Source: Verrucomicrobiota bacterium
GTDB taxonomy: Bacteria > Chlamydiota > Chlamydiia > Chlamydiales > Rhabdochlamydiaceae
NCBI GenBank assembly: GCA_018240015.1
Contig: JAFEGJ010000006.1
Location: 15,074 to 79,073, forward strand
DNA length: 64,000 bases
Direction of reading: 5' to 3'
The translations under genes were made by a program, and so were the position numbers. The stretch's first letter is position 1. Each line of letters starts with the position of its first letter. Positions 44,272 to 51,878 of this stretch are shown here, one piece after another. The notes under the pieces are model-generated. The model searched no databases. It worked only from the letters and a program-made list of their open reading frames with translations, and was not told the DNA's origin.

Positions 44272-44772
44272 TTAGCTTTCGTAGAAATAGAAAGAAGCCG
44301 GTACCGATTCAAGTTTAGGCAATTTGTCCAGTAGCTGAGTAAAAGCCTCGATAGAAATATATTCTCTCGACAGGTCTAGATGCTCGAGGTTCACTAAACT
44401 ATAGAGATTAGGAAGATCTGCATCTCTTATTTGACATCCCGATAAAGTTAGAGAAGATAGTAGCTTTTGCTCACTCAGCGCTAGCATCAAACACGGATCG
44501 ACAACATTGCTCAATTCCAAGCGTCGAAGATGGGTTAACTGCGATAAATACCAAGGGACTATGGAGTTGGTATTATTTTTATCAATAATGATAAATAATT
44601 CCTCAATCGTCGTCTTGTATACCAACTGCTCTCGAAGCAAATGGAAATGTTCACGATTTGCCCAGGATGCGATAGAAATAAAGGCTTGGTTTCCAGTAAA
44701 ATTTACGTCGAAAGGAGGCTTATTAAAATTGGCATGCCCAGTGATAACCCGATTAAAACTAACTTCATGCAT
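44272..44772 (-). CDS. Leucine-rich-repeat protein (downstream copy)
   Basis: 166 residues from the ATG at 44772, which matches the start (Met-His) of the upstream paralogue. Several LRR units are visible (LSQLTHLRRLELSNV, QKLLSSLTLSGCQI, LYSLVNLEHLDLSREYIS, LDKLPKLESV). A G8 tract immediately precedes the start codon and forms or replaces the ribosome binding site. No signal peptide. LRR proteins of this kind in environmental chlamydiae are candidate host-interaction proteins. Confidence 0.68.
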   Translation of the reverse strand: MHEVSFNRVITGHANFNKPPFDVNFTGNQAFISIASWANREHFHLLREQLVYKTTIEELFIIIDKNNTNSIVPWYLSQLTHLRRLELSNVVDPCLMLALSEQKLLSSLTLSGCQIRDADLPNLYSLVNLEHLDLSREYISIEAFTQLLDKLPKLESVPASFYFYES

Positions 44773-44773
44773 A

Positions 44774-44781
44774 CCCCCCCC
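44774..44781 (-). repeat. Homopolymeric G8 tract in the ribosome-binding region
   Basis: Eight consecutive C on the plus strand (G on the coding strand), separated from the LRR start codon by one T. Slipped-strand mispairing here would alter Shine-Dalgarno strength and spacing, or the frame of the longer N-terminal extension to 44814. Confidence 0.65.
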
Positions 44782-44788
44782 TAAAAAA

Positions 44789-45385
44789 TCAATTCCTACG
44801 CATAACCATGTCAACTTCTTCTTCAGCGCTCAGCATATATCCGGGAGCCAGCGTCGGGTCAAGAACGGGGTAATCCCGCCTAAGAGCCTTAAATTCAGGC
44901 AGCCCAGGATGTACGACTCGCTCAAGTTGCGGCATGCTTTGGAGTAATAGGACCAAACCCTCAGGGGTAATGTTATTTTCACCAAAGAGATCTAAAAACT
45001 TCAGACTCTTCAAACTTTGCAATTTCATAAGATCAGAGTCATCGATCCCACAGCCAAATAAAGCGAGAGAGGTAAGTTCTTGTAGGGAGTCAAACGAGGT
45101 GGTAAGGCTTGGTTTATGGACATGACTCAATTTTAAAGTTTTGAGATGGGGCATATGCAAGCGCCAACACGAGAAAAAATCTAAATTAAGATGATTTGAG
45201 TGAATCTCCAATTCTTCGATCGATTCTTCACATTGATTAATTTGATTTTCAAAAACTTTAGTGTCATTTACGTTGGCTGTTAATGTGACAAATATATTCA
45301 GCTTCCGCTTATCCATCAAATTTAAATTAAGATTATAAGGTAACCCCGTTTTAAAATTGTCATAGAGTCTACTAGTAACATGCAT
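44789..45385 (-). CDS. Leucine-rich-repeat protein (upstream copy)
   Basis: 198 residues from the ATG at 45385, preceded by AAGAGGTG. LRR units: MPHLKTLKLSHVHKPSL, LQELTSLALFGCGIDD, LQSLKSLKFLDLFGENNITP, LQSMPQLERV. It aligns along most of its length with the 44272-44772 protein, so the pair is a tandem duplication. The C-terminal 45 residues (HPGLPEFKALRRDYPVLDPT and on) are absent from the downstream copy. The stop is 16 nt upstream of the second start. No signal peptide. Confidence 0.7.
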   Translation of the reverse strand: MHVTSRLYDNFKTGLPYNLNLNLMDKRKLNIFVTLTANVNDTKVFENQINQCEESIEELEIHSNHLNLDFFSCWRLHMPHLKTLKLSHVHKPSLTTSFDSLQELTSLALFGCGIDDSDLMKLQSLKSLKFLDLFGENNITPEGLVLLLQSMPQLERVVHPGLPEFKALRRDYPVLDPTLAPGYMLSAEEEVDMVMRRN

Positions 45386-45506
45386 ATAACACCTCTTATA
45401 ACTCAGAAATTCTATTCGACCCCGCAATTAACGCAAAGATCAAATTCCTTTTTCTGCTAGACTTGCCAAGATTAGGGGGTAAAAGCTATATGAGCAAAAG
45501 GAGGCT

Positions 45507-46742
45507 ATGTTGATTCTCCTACTTATGCTGCTATTTCCCTTTGGGTCGATACTTGGGCAAGACGCGCCCCCGAAGAAAAAAATCCTCGTGCTTTCCAGCA
45601 ATGGAGGATATGGGCACAACGCGGCTGCCAATACCCTCAAATCCCTCTTGGGAAATAAGTATGATTTCACTGTGGTATATCCCATCGACGAACTCCGTAT
45701 CTGGGGAGTGCGTTCGGGTGAAGAAATCTACAATACCATGCTCCGCTGGGGATGGATCGGTCCTATGAACCTGATCTCCAAACACATCGCTCCTAAAATA
45801 TTCCGCGCCCGCAAAAGGCAAATCGAAGAAATCATCGCCCGTGAAATTGTGAAAAACAATCCCGATATGGTCATTTCGCTCATCCCTTACGTCAACTTTC
45901 CTGCGAGCGAAGCCGCCCGCAAACGAGATCTGCCTTTCCTACTGATCACGACCGATAACGATCTGCGCCATTGGGTGCATGGGCTACATGCCGTTACCCA
46001 TCCCAACTTTAAAGTCACCATTGGCGACGATCTTCCCACGACCCGCGATGTCCTTCGGCAGCGCCACATTCCCGATTCTGCGATAGAGACGATTGGTCTT
46101 CCCTTAAGACCCGATTTTTTCTCTCCCATAAAGAACCCTAAGCTTTGTAAAGAATACAACATTCCTGAGGGAAAGCCTGTCATCTTAATCATGATGGGGG
46201 GATCGGGCGGCGAAGCCTCAATGGAATATACCCAGGAAATTGGACAAATGGATCTCGGTGCGCATATCGTCGTTTGCTGTGGAAAAAACAAGCGTCTCGT
46301 CAAGAAAATTCAAAAAATCCCTCTCAAAGAATCCAACTCCCTCTCAGCTCTAGGCTTTACTGAGAAAATTGCCGATCTTATGTCCATGGCCGATCTCATC
46401 ATCACTAAGCCCGGACCTGGCACAATTACCGAAGCGATGGCTATGCATCTTCCCGTTCTTGTCGATGGAACGAGGCGGCCTCTACGTTGGGAAAAAGTCA
46501 ATTTTGATCTCGTCGAGCGCTACGGCATCGGAGAAAAAGTCGAGGACTTTGAAGAGATGGAGCTGCTTCTCAAGCGCTACCTGCACGATCCTAAGTTCCA
46601 AAAACAAGTCCGCGAAGCGTTCCAGCGCCTTCCCGGCAATCGGTTCCATGAGCGCATCCCTGCCGTCATTGAAAGCATGCTAGGGGAAGACCCTAAAAAA
46701 ACTCCTCGCTATTCTCGTCCTCCCGTAGTTAAAAATGTCTAA
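45507..46742 (+). CDS. MGDG-synthase-like glycosyltransferase (GT28 family)
   Basis: 411 residues. A hydrophobic N terminus (LILLLMLLFPFGSILG) precedes a GT28 fold: ILVLSSNGGYGHNAAANTL is the characteristic glycine-rich loop with His of diacylglycerol glycosyltransferases, IMMGGSGGEASM begins the donor domain, and ITKPGPGTITEAMA is the UDP-sugar motif. This group makes mono- or diglycosyl-diacylglycerol, a membrane glycolipid. AGGAGG lies only 2 nt before the ATG and 5 nt before a TTG codon at 45510, so the start may be the TTG. A terminator hairpin follows directly. Confidence 0.82.
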   Translation: MLILLLMLLFPFGSILGQDAPPKKKILVLSSNGGYGHNAAANTLKSLLGNKYDFTVVYPIDELRIWGVRSGEEIYNTMLRWGWIGPMNLISKHIAPKIFRARKRQIEEIIAREIVKNNPDMVISLIPYVNFPASEAARKRDLPFLLITTDNDLRHWVHGLHAVTHPNFKVTIGDDLPTTRDVLRQRHIPDSAIETIGLPLRPDFFSPIKNPKLCKEYNIPEGKPVILIMMGGSGGEASMEYTQEIGQMDLGAHIVVCCGKNKRLVKKIQKIPLKESNSLSALGFTEKIADLMSMADLIITKPGPGTITEAMAMHLPVLVDGTRRPLRWEKVNFDLVERYGIGEKVEDFEEMELLLKRYLHDPKFQKQVREAFQRLPGNRFHERIPAVIESMLGEDPKKTPRYSRPPVVKNV

Positions 46743-46768
46743 GCATCAGCGATTTAGCTAGACTTTTT
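46737..46768 (+). terminator. Predicted intrinsic terminator of the GT28 gene
   Basis: Stem GTCT(A)AGC / GCTAGAC with one bulged A, loop of about 12 nt, followed by TTTTT. The left arm includes the stop codon. Confidence 0.5.
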
Positions 46769-46814
46769 ATTTATATGATAATTAGCTATAATTATCCGAA
46801 AATAAAGGATAATT

Positions 46815-47489
46815 ATGTTTAGAATTAATTTCACATTACCTGTAGTTGCAACCATTACAACTTTTTTAGATCAAAAATATAAGCCTGATTTTTTTAAAAC
46901 CTATGAAAAGACCTTTATCTCTCCACCTCCTTATGTGGGAAGAGACATTGACCGCGAAAAACAAAAAAACATTCAAGAGTCGATAACGACAACTCAGCGC
47001 ATATTTTTAGCATTTGGTACGCATTTTGCCGCTCATCAGCTGAAAAAATTATCCCCTTTTAAATCACGCCCGCTACTTGCAGATGCTCTGTGCCTTGGCT
47101 TGCAAGGAACTTTGTCAGTTCCCTCAGCTCTCTTTTCCTTAGCGCACAAGACATTTATCCATCCGATCGTCTCAAAAGCTCCAGACAATGTTCCCCAGTT
47201 TTATGTTAGGGAATACCAGGACTTTATCGGGGCTGACAAAGTCCGCACGATGACCGTTAAGGGAGAGAAGAAAAATTTCTGGTACAAACCCGTTCCCAAT
47301 ATGCACGAGTTCTTTTCCACAAAAATGAGATGCCGTCCTGTGTTATTTTTTGGGGGATTTTTGTCTTCGTTATTCTTTTTAAGCACTTATACTCGAAACA
47401 ATCTAAAAGTCGATAATCAAGACGTAGGCTATTTTGAAGGTAAGAACGGGATTTTTAACCGTTTAGCTCAGAAAGTCTTAAATCATTAG
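46815..47489 (+). CDS. Hypothetical membrane protein
   Basis: 224 residues, not recognised. Hydrophobic patches at the N terminus (FTLPVVATITTFL), around 100-115 (GLQGTLSVPSALFSLA) and around 180-195 (VLFFGGFLSSLFFLSTY). Pro- and Tyr-rich hydrophilic loops between (FISPPPYVGRDIDRE). AAAGGATAATT precedes the ATG and a TATAAT lies in the upstream region. It ends convergently with the next gene, overlapping by 4 nt. AT-rich lineage-specific gene, no function proposed. Confidence 0.58.
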   Translation: MFRINFTLPVVATITTFLDQKYKPDFFKTYEKTFISPPPYVGRDIDREKQKNIQESITTTQRIFLAFGTHFAAHQLKKLSPFKSRPLLADALCLGLQGTLSVPSALFSLAHKTFIHPIVSKAPDNVPQFYVREYQDFIGADKVRTMTVKGEKKNFWYKPVPNMHEFFSTKMRCRPVLFFGGFLSSLFFLSTYTRNNLKVDNQDVGYFEGKNGIFNRLAQKVLNH

Positions 47490-49111
47490 ACATAATCGAT
47501 AGGAAGATGAACCTCATCTAAACGATTATTAGGGTCAGGGTTAGCTTGTGTATTACTTGGCAGTTCGTTGATTCCATAAATAAAGCTTCCACTATGAGTG
47601 ATACGTTTGAAGAGACCATAAGGTTTAGAATTTTGCTGATTAATACGTTGATTGAAGTGATTTAATGAATTTTCCATCGTCTCTATCTCTTTTATTTTTT
47701 CTCTTTTTTGTATTGGCGTAAGAGATTGGGTATCTTTAATGATCCCCTTGAAACATTTAAGAGTTTCTTTCATTAGATTAACATAATCGTTGAATAAAGA
47801 ATCATCCCCCCACAGATCAATTTTCGAATCAAGATATCCTATCGTCTGATTCATCAAATAATCTAAGCAATCCCAAAGTTGTTGCTTCCATCGATTTAGC
47901 TGGATAACTTCTTGAGAGGGCGTCAAAGATCCTAAGTTTGATTTCTCGATCCAATCTTGAAATGTGAGAGCATATCTTTCCAAGCTACGATTTACTGTTT
48001 GTTTATCCAATTGAGGATCACGAGCAGCTAAGAAGTGGGGCATGTTAGATGTCGAATGCAGCTGGATTTGCAAATCCAGAGCTCTATTAACATAGGCGCG
48101 ATATTGGCGAGCCAGTCTTTCTAGCTGACTACCACTTTTGGGCATCGAGGTCTTATCTAGATATTCTCTATTAATACTGAGTCTTAAATTATTCACATGG
48201 GCGGTTAAGGTATCTTTTTTTATGGCCTCCCAAACTTCCGTAGCATCAATATGCACAGAAAGCTGCGCTTGCAGTGTCGTGCTTACAGCAGAGGTAACAT
48301 CCTCAGGTTTTAGTGACTCCCATTCAGAGAGCTTGTCATCCAATACATCGAGATATTCGGTGATAGATTGATAATGAGTGGAAAGATCTCGAGTCGAGCG
48401 CGCAACAAAGCGATCTGCAGGCTCACCCTGATTTTGCCTAAATGCGATTTGGATTTTAGGAAAGAGTTCTCTTATCTTCCCTATGACCTCTAACATGTTA
48501 TCTCGCAAAAAATCTCGTGCACTTCCGAAAGCTTCTGGATTTTTCTCGTGGACCCATACTTTTAAAGGCGGGTTATTTAATGCAAACGTGATTCCCTTCC
48601 AATTAGGATGTTTAGCAGATGCGGACCAAGTATTGGGCAGAGTAGATAACGTGCATAACGGCAATTTCAATGAAGAAGAACTTTTTCGAATGAGACATTC
48701 AAGTTCTAATAAAAGATTAGAAGGGACTGCAAATCCAGGATTGCCGAGGAATTCGATATGAATCGCTACCACTTCCGGGAATCCAACGATCTTGTCCCCA
48801 CACTCGCATACAGCTGCAAATAGTTCCGGCGTAACATCCACCGTCTCTTGATAAAAAGCCAAAGGGCAAATTTTATGAAACGGATCCCCACTGTATCCTA
48901 TTTTTAAAGTATTTAGAGACTTTGTCAGCAAGAGTATGCAGCTATTTTCCGATTGATAGTAAAGAGCATTGAGTTTAGGGCTGTCCCAGCCGCGAGAAGG
49001 GAAGAACAATTGGCTAAACTGTACGCGTCGATTTATCAAGATCGCATGATCGACATGAGGCAAGTGGGTATAGGGAACATAATTTGGTGCGATTGTTGTA
49101 GAATTTGCCAT
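47486..49111 (-). CDS. Hypothetical soluble protein
   Basis: 541 residues from the ATG at 49111, chosen because a perfect AGGAGG lies 5 nt upstream. Not recognised. The N-terminal 200 residues are mixed alpha/beta (LLLTKSLNTLKIGYSGDPFH, FPEVVAIHIEFLGNPGFAVP) and the remainder is helical with coiled-coil character (ENSLNHFNQRINQQ near the end). No signal peptide or membrane segment. It borders the tRNA-Leu repeat region and may be the last gene of a lineage-specific block. Confidence 0.6.
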   Translation of the reverse strand: MANSTTIAPNYVPYTHLPHVDHAILINRRVQFSQLFFPSRGWDSPKLNALYYQSENSCILLLTKSLNTLKIGYSGDPFHKICPLAFYQETVDVTPELFAAVCECGDKIVGFPEVVAIHIEFLGNPGFAVPSNLLLELECLIRKSSSSLKLPLCTLSTLPNTWSASAKHPNWKGITFALNNPPLKVWVHEKNPEAFGSARDFLRDNMLEVIGKIRELFPKIQIAFRQNQGEPADRFVARSTRDLSTHYQSITEYLDVLDDKLSEWESLKPEDVTSAVSTTLQAQLSVHIDATEVWEAIKKDTLTAHVNNLRLSINREYLDKTSMPKSGSQLERLARQYRAYVNRALDLQIQLHSTSNMPHFLAARDPQLDKQTVNRSLERYALTFQDWIEKSNLGSLTPSQEVIQLNRWKQQLWDCLDYLMNQTIGYLDSKIDLWGDDSLFNDYVNLMKETLKCFKGIIKDTQSLTPIQKREKIKEIETMENSLNHFNQRINQQNSKPYGLFKRITHSGSFIYGINELPSNTQANPDPNNRLDEVHLPIDYV

Positions 49112-49199
49112 AAGCCTCCTATTGAGAAAAACCATTTTATGTATTGGTAAATTTTATTTCGAGGAATAAGTAAATAATTGTATTTATTACCCAGGATAT

Positions 49200-49419
49200 G
49201 ACTCCTCTCAGGCATGCTTACAGCATGTCCATCGAGCCGGTTCGCGACGAGTATGTCGCTTCACTTCTCGTCCTAACGAAGGCCAAACTATTGGCAAAGA
49301 TTGGACTCCTCTCAGAGCGGGCGGCAAGCCGTCCCGTCCTTCGAGCCGGTTGCGCCCTGTTTTGCTAAAGCAAAACATCGGTGCTCACTTCGAGTCCTAA
49401 CGGAAGCCAAACTATTGGC
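49200..49419. repeat. Two imperfect direct repeats with variable internal hairpins, beside tRNA-Leu
   Basis: Unit 1 (49200-49295) and unit 2 (49304-49419) share GACTCCTCTCAG at the left, TCGAGCCGGTT in the middle and GCCAAACTATTGGC at the right, but differ between these blocks. The variable parts fold into different hairpins (GCGAC/GTCGC in unit 1; GTTTTGC/GCAAAAC in unit 2). The 15 bases at 49190-49204 match the tRNA-Leu 3' region (49467-49481) in 14 positions. No gene is supported here; an open plus-strand frame has no ribosome binding site. Confidence 0.65.
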
Positions 49420-49425
49420 CTTCTT

Positions 49426-49472
49426 CCTGGGCAAAAAAAATAGGAGGCTGACGCCTCCTTTTTTTGCCCAGG
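49426..49472 (-). terminator. Terminator hairpin extending into the tRNA-Leu acceptor end
   Basis: Inner stem AGGAGGC/GCCTCCT (49442-49448 with 49453-49459) with loop TGAC is flanked by an A tract and a T tract and can stop transcription in either direction. Pairing continues outward through the A/T tracts to CCTGGGC (49426-49432), which is complementary to the tRNA 3' strand GCCCAGG (49466-49472). About 20 bp can pair in all. Confidence 0.75.
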
Positions 49473-49547
49473 ATAGGACTCGAACCTACACACCTTGTGG
49501 GTAACAGAACCTAAATCTGTTGTGTCTACCAATTCCACCACCTGGGC
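49465..49547 (-). tRNA. tRNA-Leu (anticodon UAG)
   Basis: 83 nt. Acceptor GCCCAGG pairs with CCTGGGC, D-arm contains GAATTGGTAGA, anticodon stem ACAGA/TCTGT with loop TTTAGGT gives anticodon TAG, a long class II variable arm follows, and the T-arm is GTAGG-TTCGAGT-CCTAT. The discriminator is A and CCA is not encoded. The first 22 nt overlap the end of the upstream patatin gene. Confidence 0.96.
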
Positions 49548-50815
49548 GATTGAGCGGAGAGGGCAATAGCCGCTCTTCCTCCCGTGTCGATAACTTTGAT
49601 TTGGGGAGAACGTGATGCCGCGCGTTCACAGTTTAAACGATACTTCTTTAGTGGATCAATGAGTTTCTCGCGAAGGCCTTGCTCGAGGAGTATATTAAAA
49701 TAGTCTTTTGCTACTTTCTCGAGAGCCTCAAGGTTGGCAGGATCGGCATTGTCGAGGGGCTCTAAGGACGGTGAGGGGAGTTTGGGTTGGAGACGCATGA
49801 AGTGGATATTGGCTCTTTTTCCGAGGGTATGGATGTTGTGCTCCACGTTTTTTTCCATTTGCTCGATGAGAATATCGAAGAGACGGGGGAGCCAGCTCAC
49901 GATGCCCCAGCCCTCAGAGTCTTTAGGAGGGATGGGTTGCTTGGTAGGGGAGCCTGTACCTAGAGAGAGGATGAAGACAGGATCATCTTCTTCGGTGCGA
50001 ACAAAATGAGAGACCATTTGGTAGGCGACAAGAGAAGGGTTGTTGGCCCAAAGTCCTCCATCGACCACGTTAAATTTATCAACGGCATGGCTAGGGAAAT
50101 AGGTGGGAGCTGCGGAAGTGGCAAGAGCCACATCCGATAGAAGGGGATTTGTCGGGGCTTCGACATTTTGAAAATGAAAAAAAACAAGGCCGGCATGTCT
50201 TCCGATGTCGACGCCAGTGACGAGTACATCTGTTTTGGTATCGGCAAGCCTTGCATCGCCCAGCTCTTTCTTTACCGCGGTGGATAGAACTTCATCACTG
50301 TACTTGGGGCCGGCAAGGCCTTCGACAGTTTGAGTGCGCCAGGTGATGCTGCGTTCAAAAATACGAGGAGCGGTCTCTTTGAGAAATTTTAGGCAATAAA
50401 CGGCGCTACGATCTTGAGAAAGTGCGAGGGCCAAAACGCCACCAATCGATGTTCCTGCGATGCAGTCAAAGAGTTCGCCGGGTTTAGCGCCGACTTCTTC
50501 CTCGATGAGCGCTAAAATTTTCGCAGGGATGATACCGCGCACACCGCCGCCATCGATGCTGAGGATGAGATAAGGAGGTTTAGAAGGGAGAGCGGCTCTA
50601 TAAGCCAGATATGCGAGACCAATCACTCCTACGGCGCAAGCGAGAAGAGGTTTGATAGCAAATGCTGCGAGTGTAAGTCCGGCAGTCCAAAGCCCTTGAG
50701 AAAGGAGCTGGTGCTGACGGACCCTTTCAATCTTTTCATAAAAATCGTCGAGCCCTGAAGGGAGCTTTGTGTCCTCTACATCAACGGGACTAAAATCAGC
50801 GTATATTGCGGACAT
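49526..50815 (-). CDS. Patatin-like phospholipase
   Basis: 429 residues. After a hydrophobic N-terminal region (about 38-75), the patatin domain shows the oxyanion loop DGGGVRG (about residue 90), nucleophile GTSIGG (about 125) and dyad aspartate in DGGLWANNPS (about 260). This family cleaves acyl chains from phospholipids, and homologues act as secreted or membrane lipases in intracellular bacteria. The start overlaps the upp stop by 1 nt. The last six codons (RWWNW and stop) lie inside the tRNA-Leu gene on the same strand, so the native C terminus may have been replaced or extended. Confidence 0.9.
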   Translation of the reverse strand: MSAIYADFSPVDVEDTKLPSGLDDFYEKIERVRQHQLLSQGLWTAGLTLAAFAIKPLLACAVGVIGLAYLAYRAALPSKPPYLILSIDGGGVRGIIPAKILALIEEEVGAKPGELFDCIAGTSIGGVLALALSQDRSAVYCLKFLKETAPRIFERSITWRTQTVEGLAGPKYSDEVLSTAVKKELGDARLADTKTDVLVTGVDIGRHAGLVFFHFQNVEAPTNPLLSDVALATSAAPTYFPSHAVDKFNVVDGGLWANNPSLVAYQMVSHFVRTEEDDPVFILSLGTGSPTKQPIPPKDSEGWGIVSWLPRLFDILIEQMEKNVEHNIHTLGKRANIHFMRLQPKLPSPSLEPLDNADPANLEALEKVAKDYFNILLEQGLREKLIDPLKKYRLNCERAASRSPQIKVIDTGGRAAIALSAQSPRWWNW

Positions 50816-51414
50816 TAATTACCGAAATAACGATCCCCAAAGTCACCAAGACCCGGGTTAATGAACTTTTTAGCATCGAGCTGCGGATCTTCTGCTGCCA
50901 CTATGATTTTTAGATGGGGATATTTCACCTTGATGCGCTGAATACCTTCGACGGAAGCGATGACGCCAACGAGTCGAATGCGGGTCTCTGGGACACTAAG
51001 TGCAGCAAGTCTGTCCAGGGCCCATAGAGCCGTTCCTCCTGTCGCAATCATGGGATCGAGTAGGAGTATTTCATCGCGAGAGTCAATTTTGGGAAGATTT
51101 TCATAGTAGGGCTTGGGGTCAGCGGTCTTTTCATCGCGCCGAATGCCAAAAAACCCCACTTTTGCACTTGGAAATAAATGGAGAAACGGAGGAAGAAAGA
51201 TCGTGCCAGCTCGCATAATAGGGAGGAGATAGATGCTATGAGAGAGTCGTTTGCCGGATGTTTTCGCGAAAGGGGTTTCAACACTGATGGGATCTTCTTC
51301 TAAGGAAGACGCAACCTCACTTGCTAAAATGGAGCAAAGGTTATTGGCAGCTTGCCTAAATGCGCTCAAGTCGGTTTTTTTATCGCGTAAGGTAGTGAGA
51401 AGAGTATCTTTCAT
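50815..51414 (-). CDS. upp: Uracil phosphoribosyltransferase
   Basis: 199 residues. PRTase fold with the PRPP-binding loop LLDPMIATGGTALWALDRL near residue 125 and the uracil-recognition end INPGLGDFGDRYFGN typical of Upp. LPIMRAGTIFLPPFL matches the family's conserved helix. Salvages uracil with PRPP to UMP in the cytosol. It sits between exbD (4-nt overlap) and the patatin gene (1-nt overlap) in a tightly packed operon. Confidence 0.95.
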   Translation of the reverse strand: MKDTLLTTLRDKKTDLSAFRQAANNLCSILASEVASSLEEDPISVETPFAKTSGKRLSHSIYLLPIMRAGTIFLPPFLHLFPSAKVGFFGIRRDEKTADPKPYYENLPKIDSRDEILLLDPMIATGGTALWALDRLAALSVPETRIRLVGVIASVEGIQRIKVKYPHLKIIVAAEDPQLDAKKFINPGLGDFGDRYFGN

Positions 51415-51878
51415 TCTTGTTCGGTAGGCTCGTAAACAGGATGGATCTCAAAACCGGCTTCTCGCACGGTGAAAATAGCCTGAGCAATCGCATCCCACGT
51501 CGCATCTCTATCAATGTGAAGAAGCACTTTGGTGCGCTCTTTTTCTAAGGGGAGTTGTCCTTCGGCTTGCATTTTTGTGAGTTGACGAGAGATAGCACTC
51601 GAAGAATCGAGAACATATTCGCTGACTTCAGTGATCCATTTGTAGTGACCATCAGAGGTCACGCCTAGGTTGACGACATACCGATCATTGAATCCCGGCG
51701 CCATCGTCCCTTCCTTTTCAGGGCGGATCTTTACTAAACTGACTTCGGTGTCAAACAAAGCAGCTCTAGTCACTGCAAGCGTGGCAAACAGTGCGATGAT
51801 GATGAAGAGAAAGTCGACGAGCGGTGCGAGGTTGATAAACCCCGTTTTCTTCATCTCTTCGTCAGGAATCAGACTCAT
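51411..51878 (-). CDS. exbD: ExbD/TolR-family biopolymer transport protein
   Basis: 155 residues. One N-terminal transmembrane helix preceded by INLAPLVDFLFIIIALFATL, in which the Asp corresponds to the proton-path aspartate of ExbD/TolR. The periplasmic domain ends with VLLHIDRDATWDAIAQAIF, typical of the fold. Works with ExbB/TolQ to use the proton-motive force for an envelope process. Overlaps exbB and upp by 4 nt each. Confidence 0.9.
   Translation of the reverse strand: MSLIPDEEMKKTGFINLAPLVDFLFIIIALFATLAVTRAALFDTEVSLVKIRPEKEGTMAPGFNDRYVVNLGVTSDGHYKWITEVSEYVLDSSSAISRQLTKMQAEGQLPLEKERTKVLLHIDRDATWDAIAQAIFTVREAGFEIHPVYEPTEQE

Noticed and set aside
49200-49419. CRISPR array
   Set aside because: Only two units, about 100 bp each, with diverged borders and no spacer/repeat structure or cas genes.
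49301-49504. Plus-strand open frame of 67 codons through the repeat region and tRNA-Leu
   Set aside because: Composed of repeat sequence, terminator and antisense tRNA; typical of a spurious annotation.
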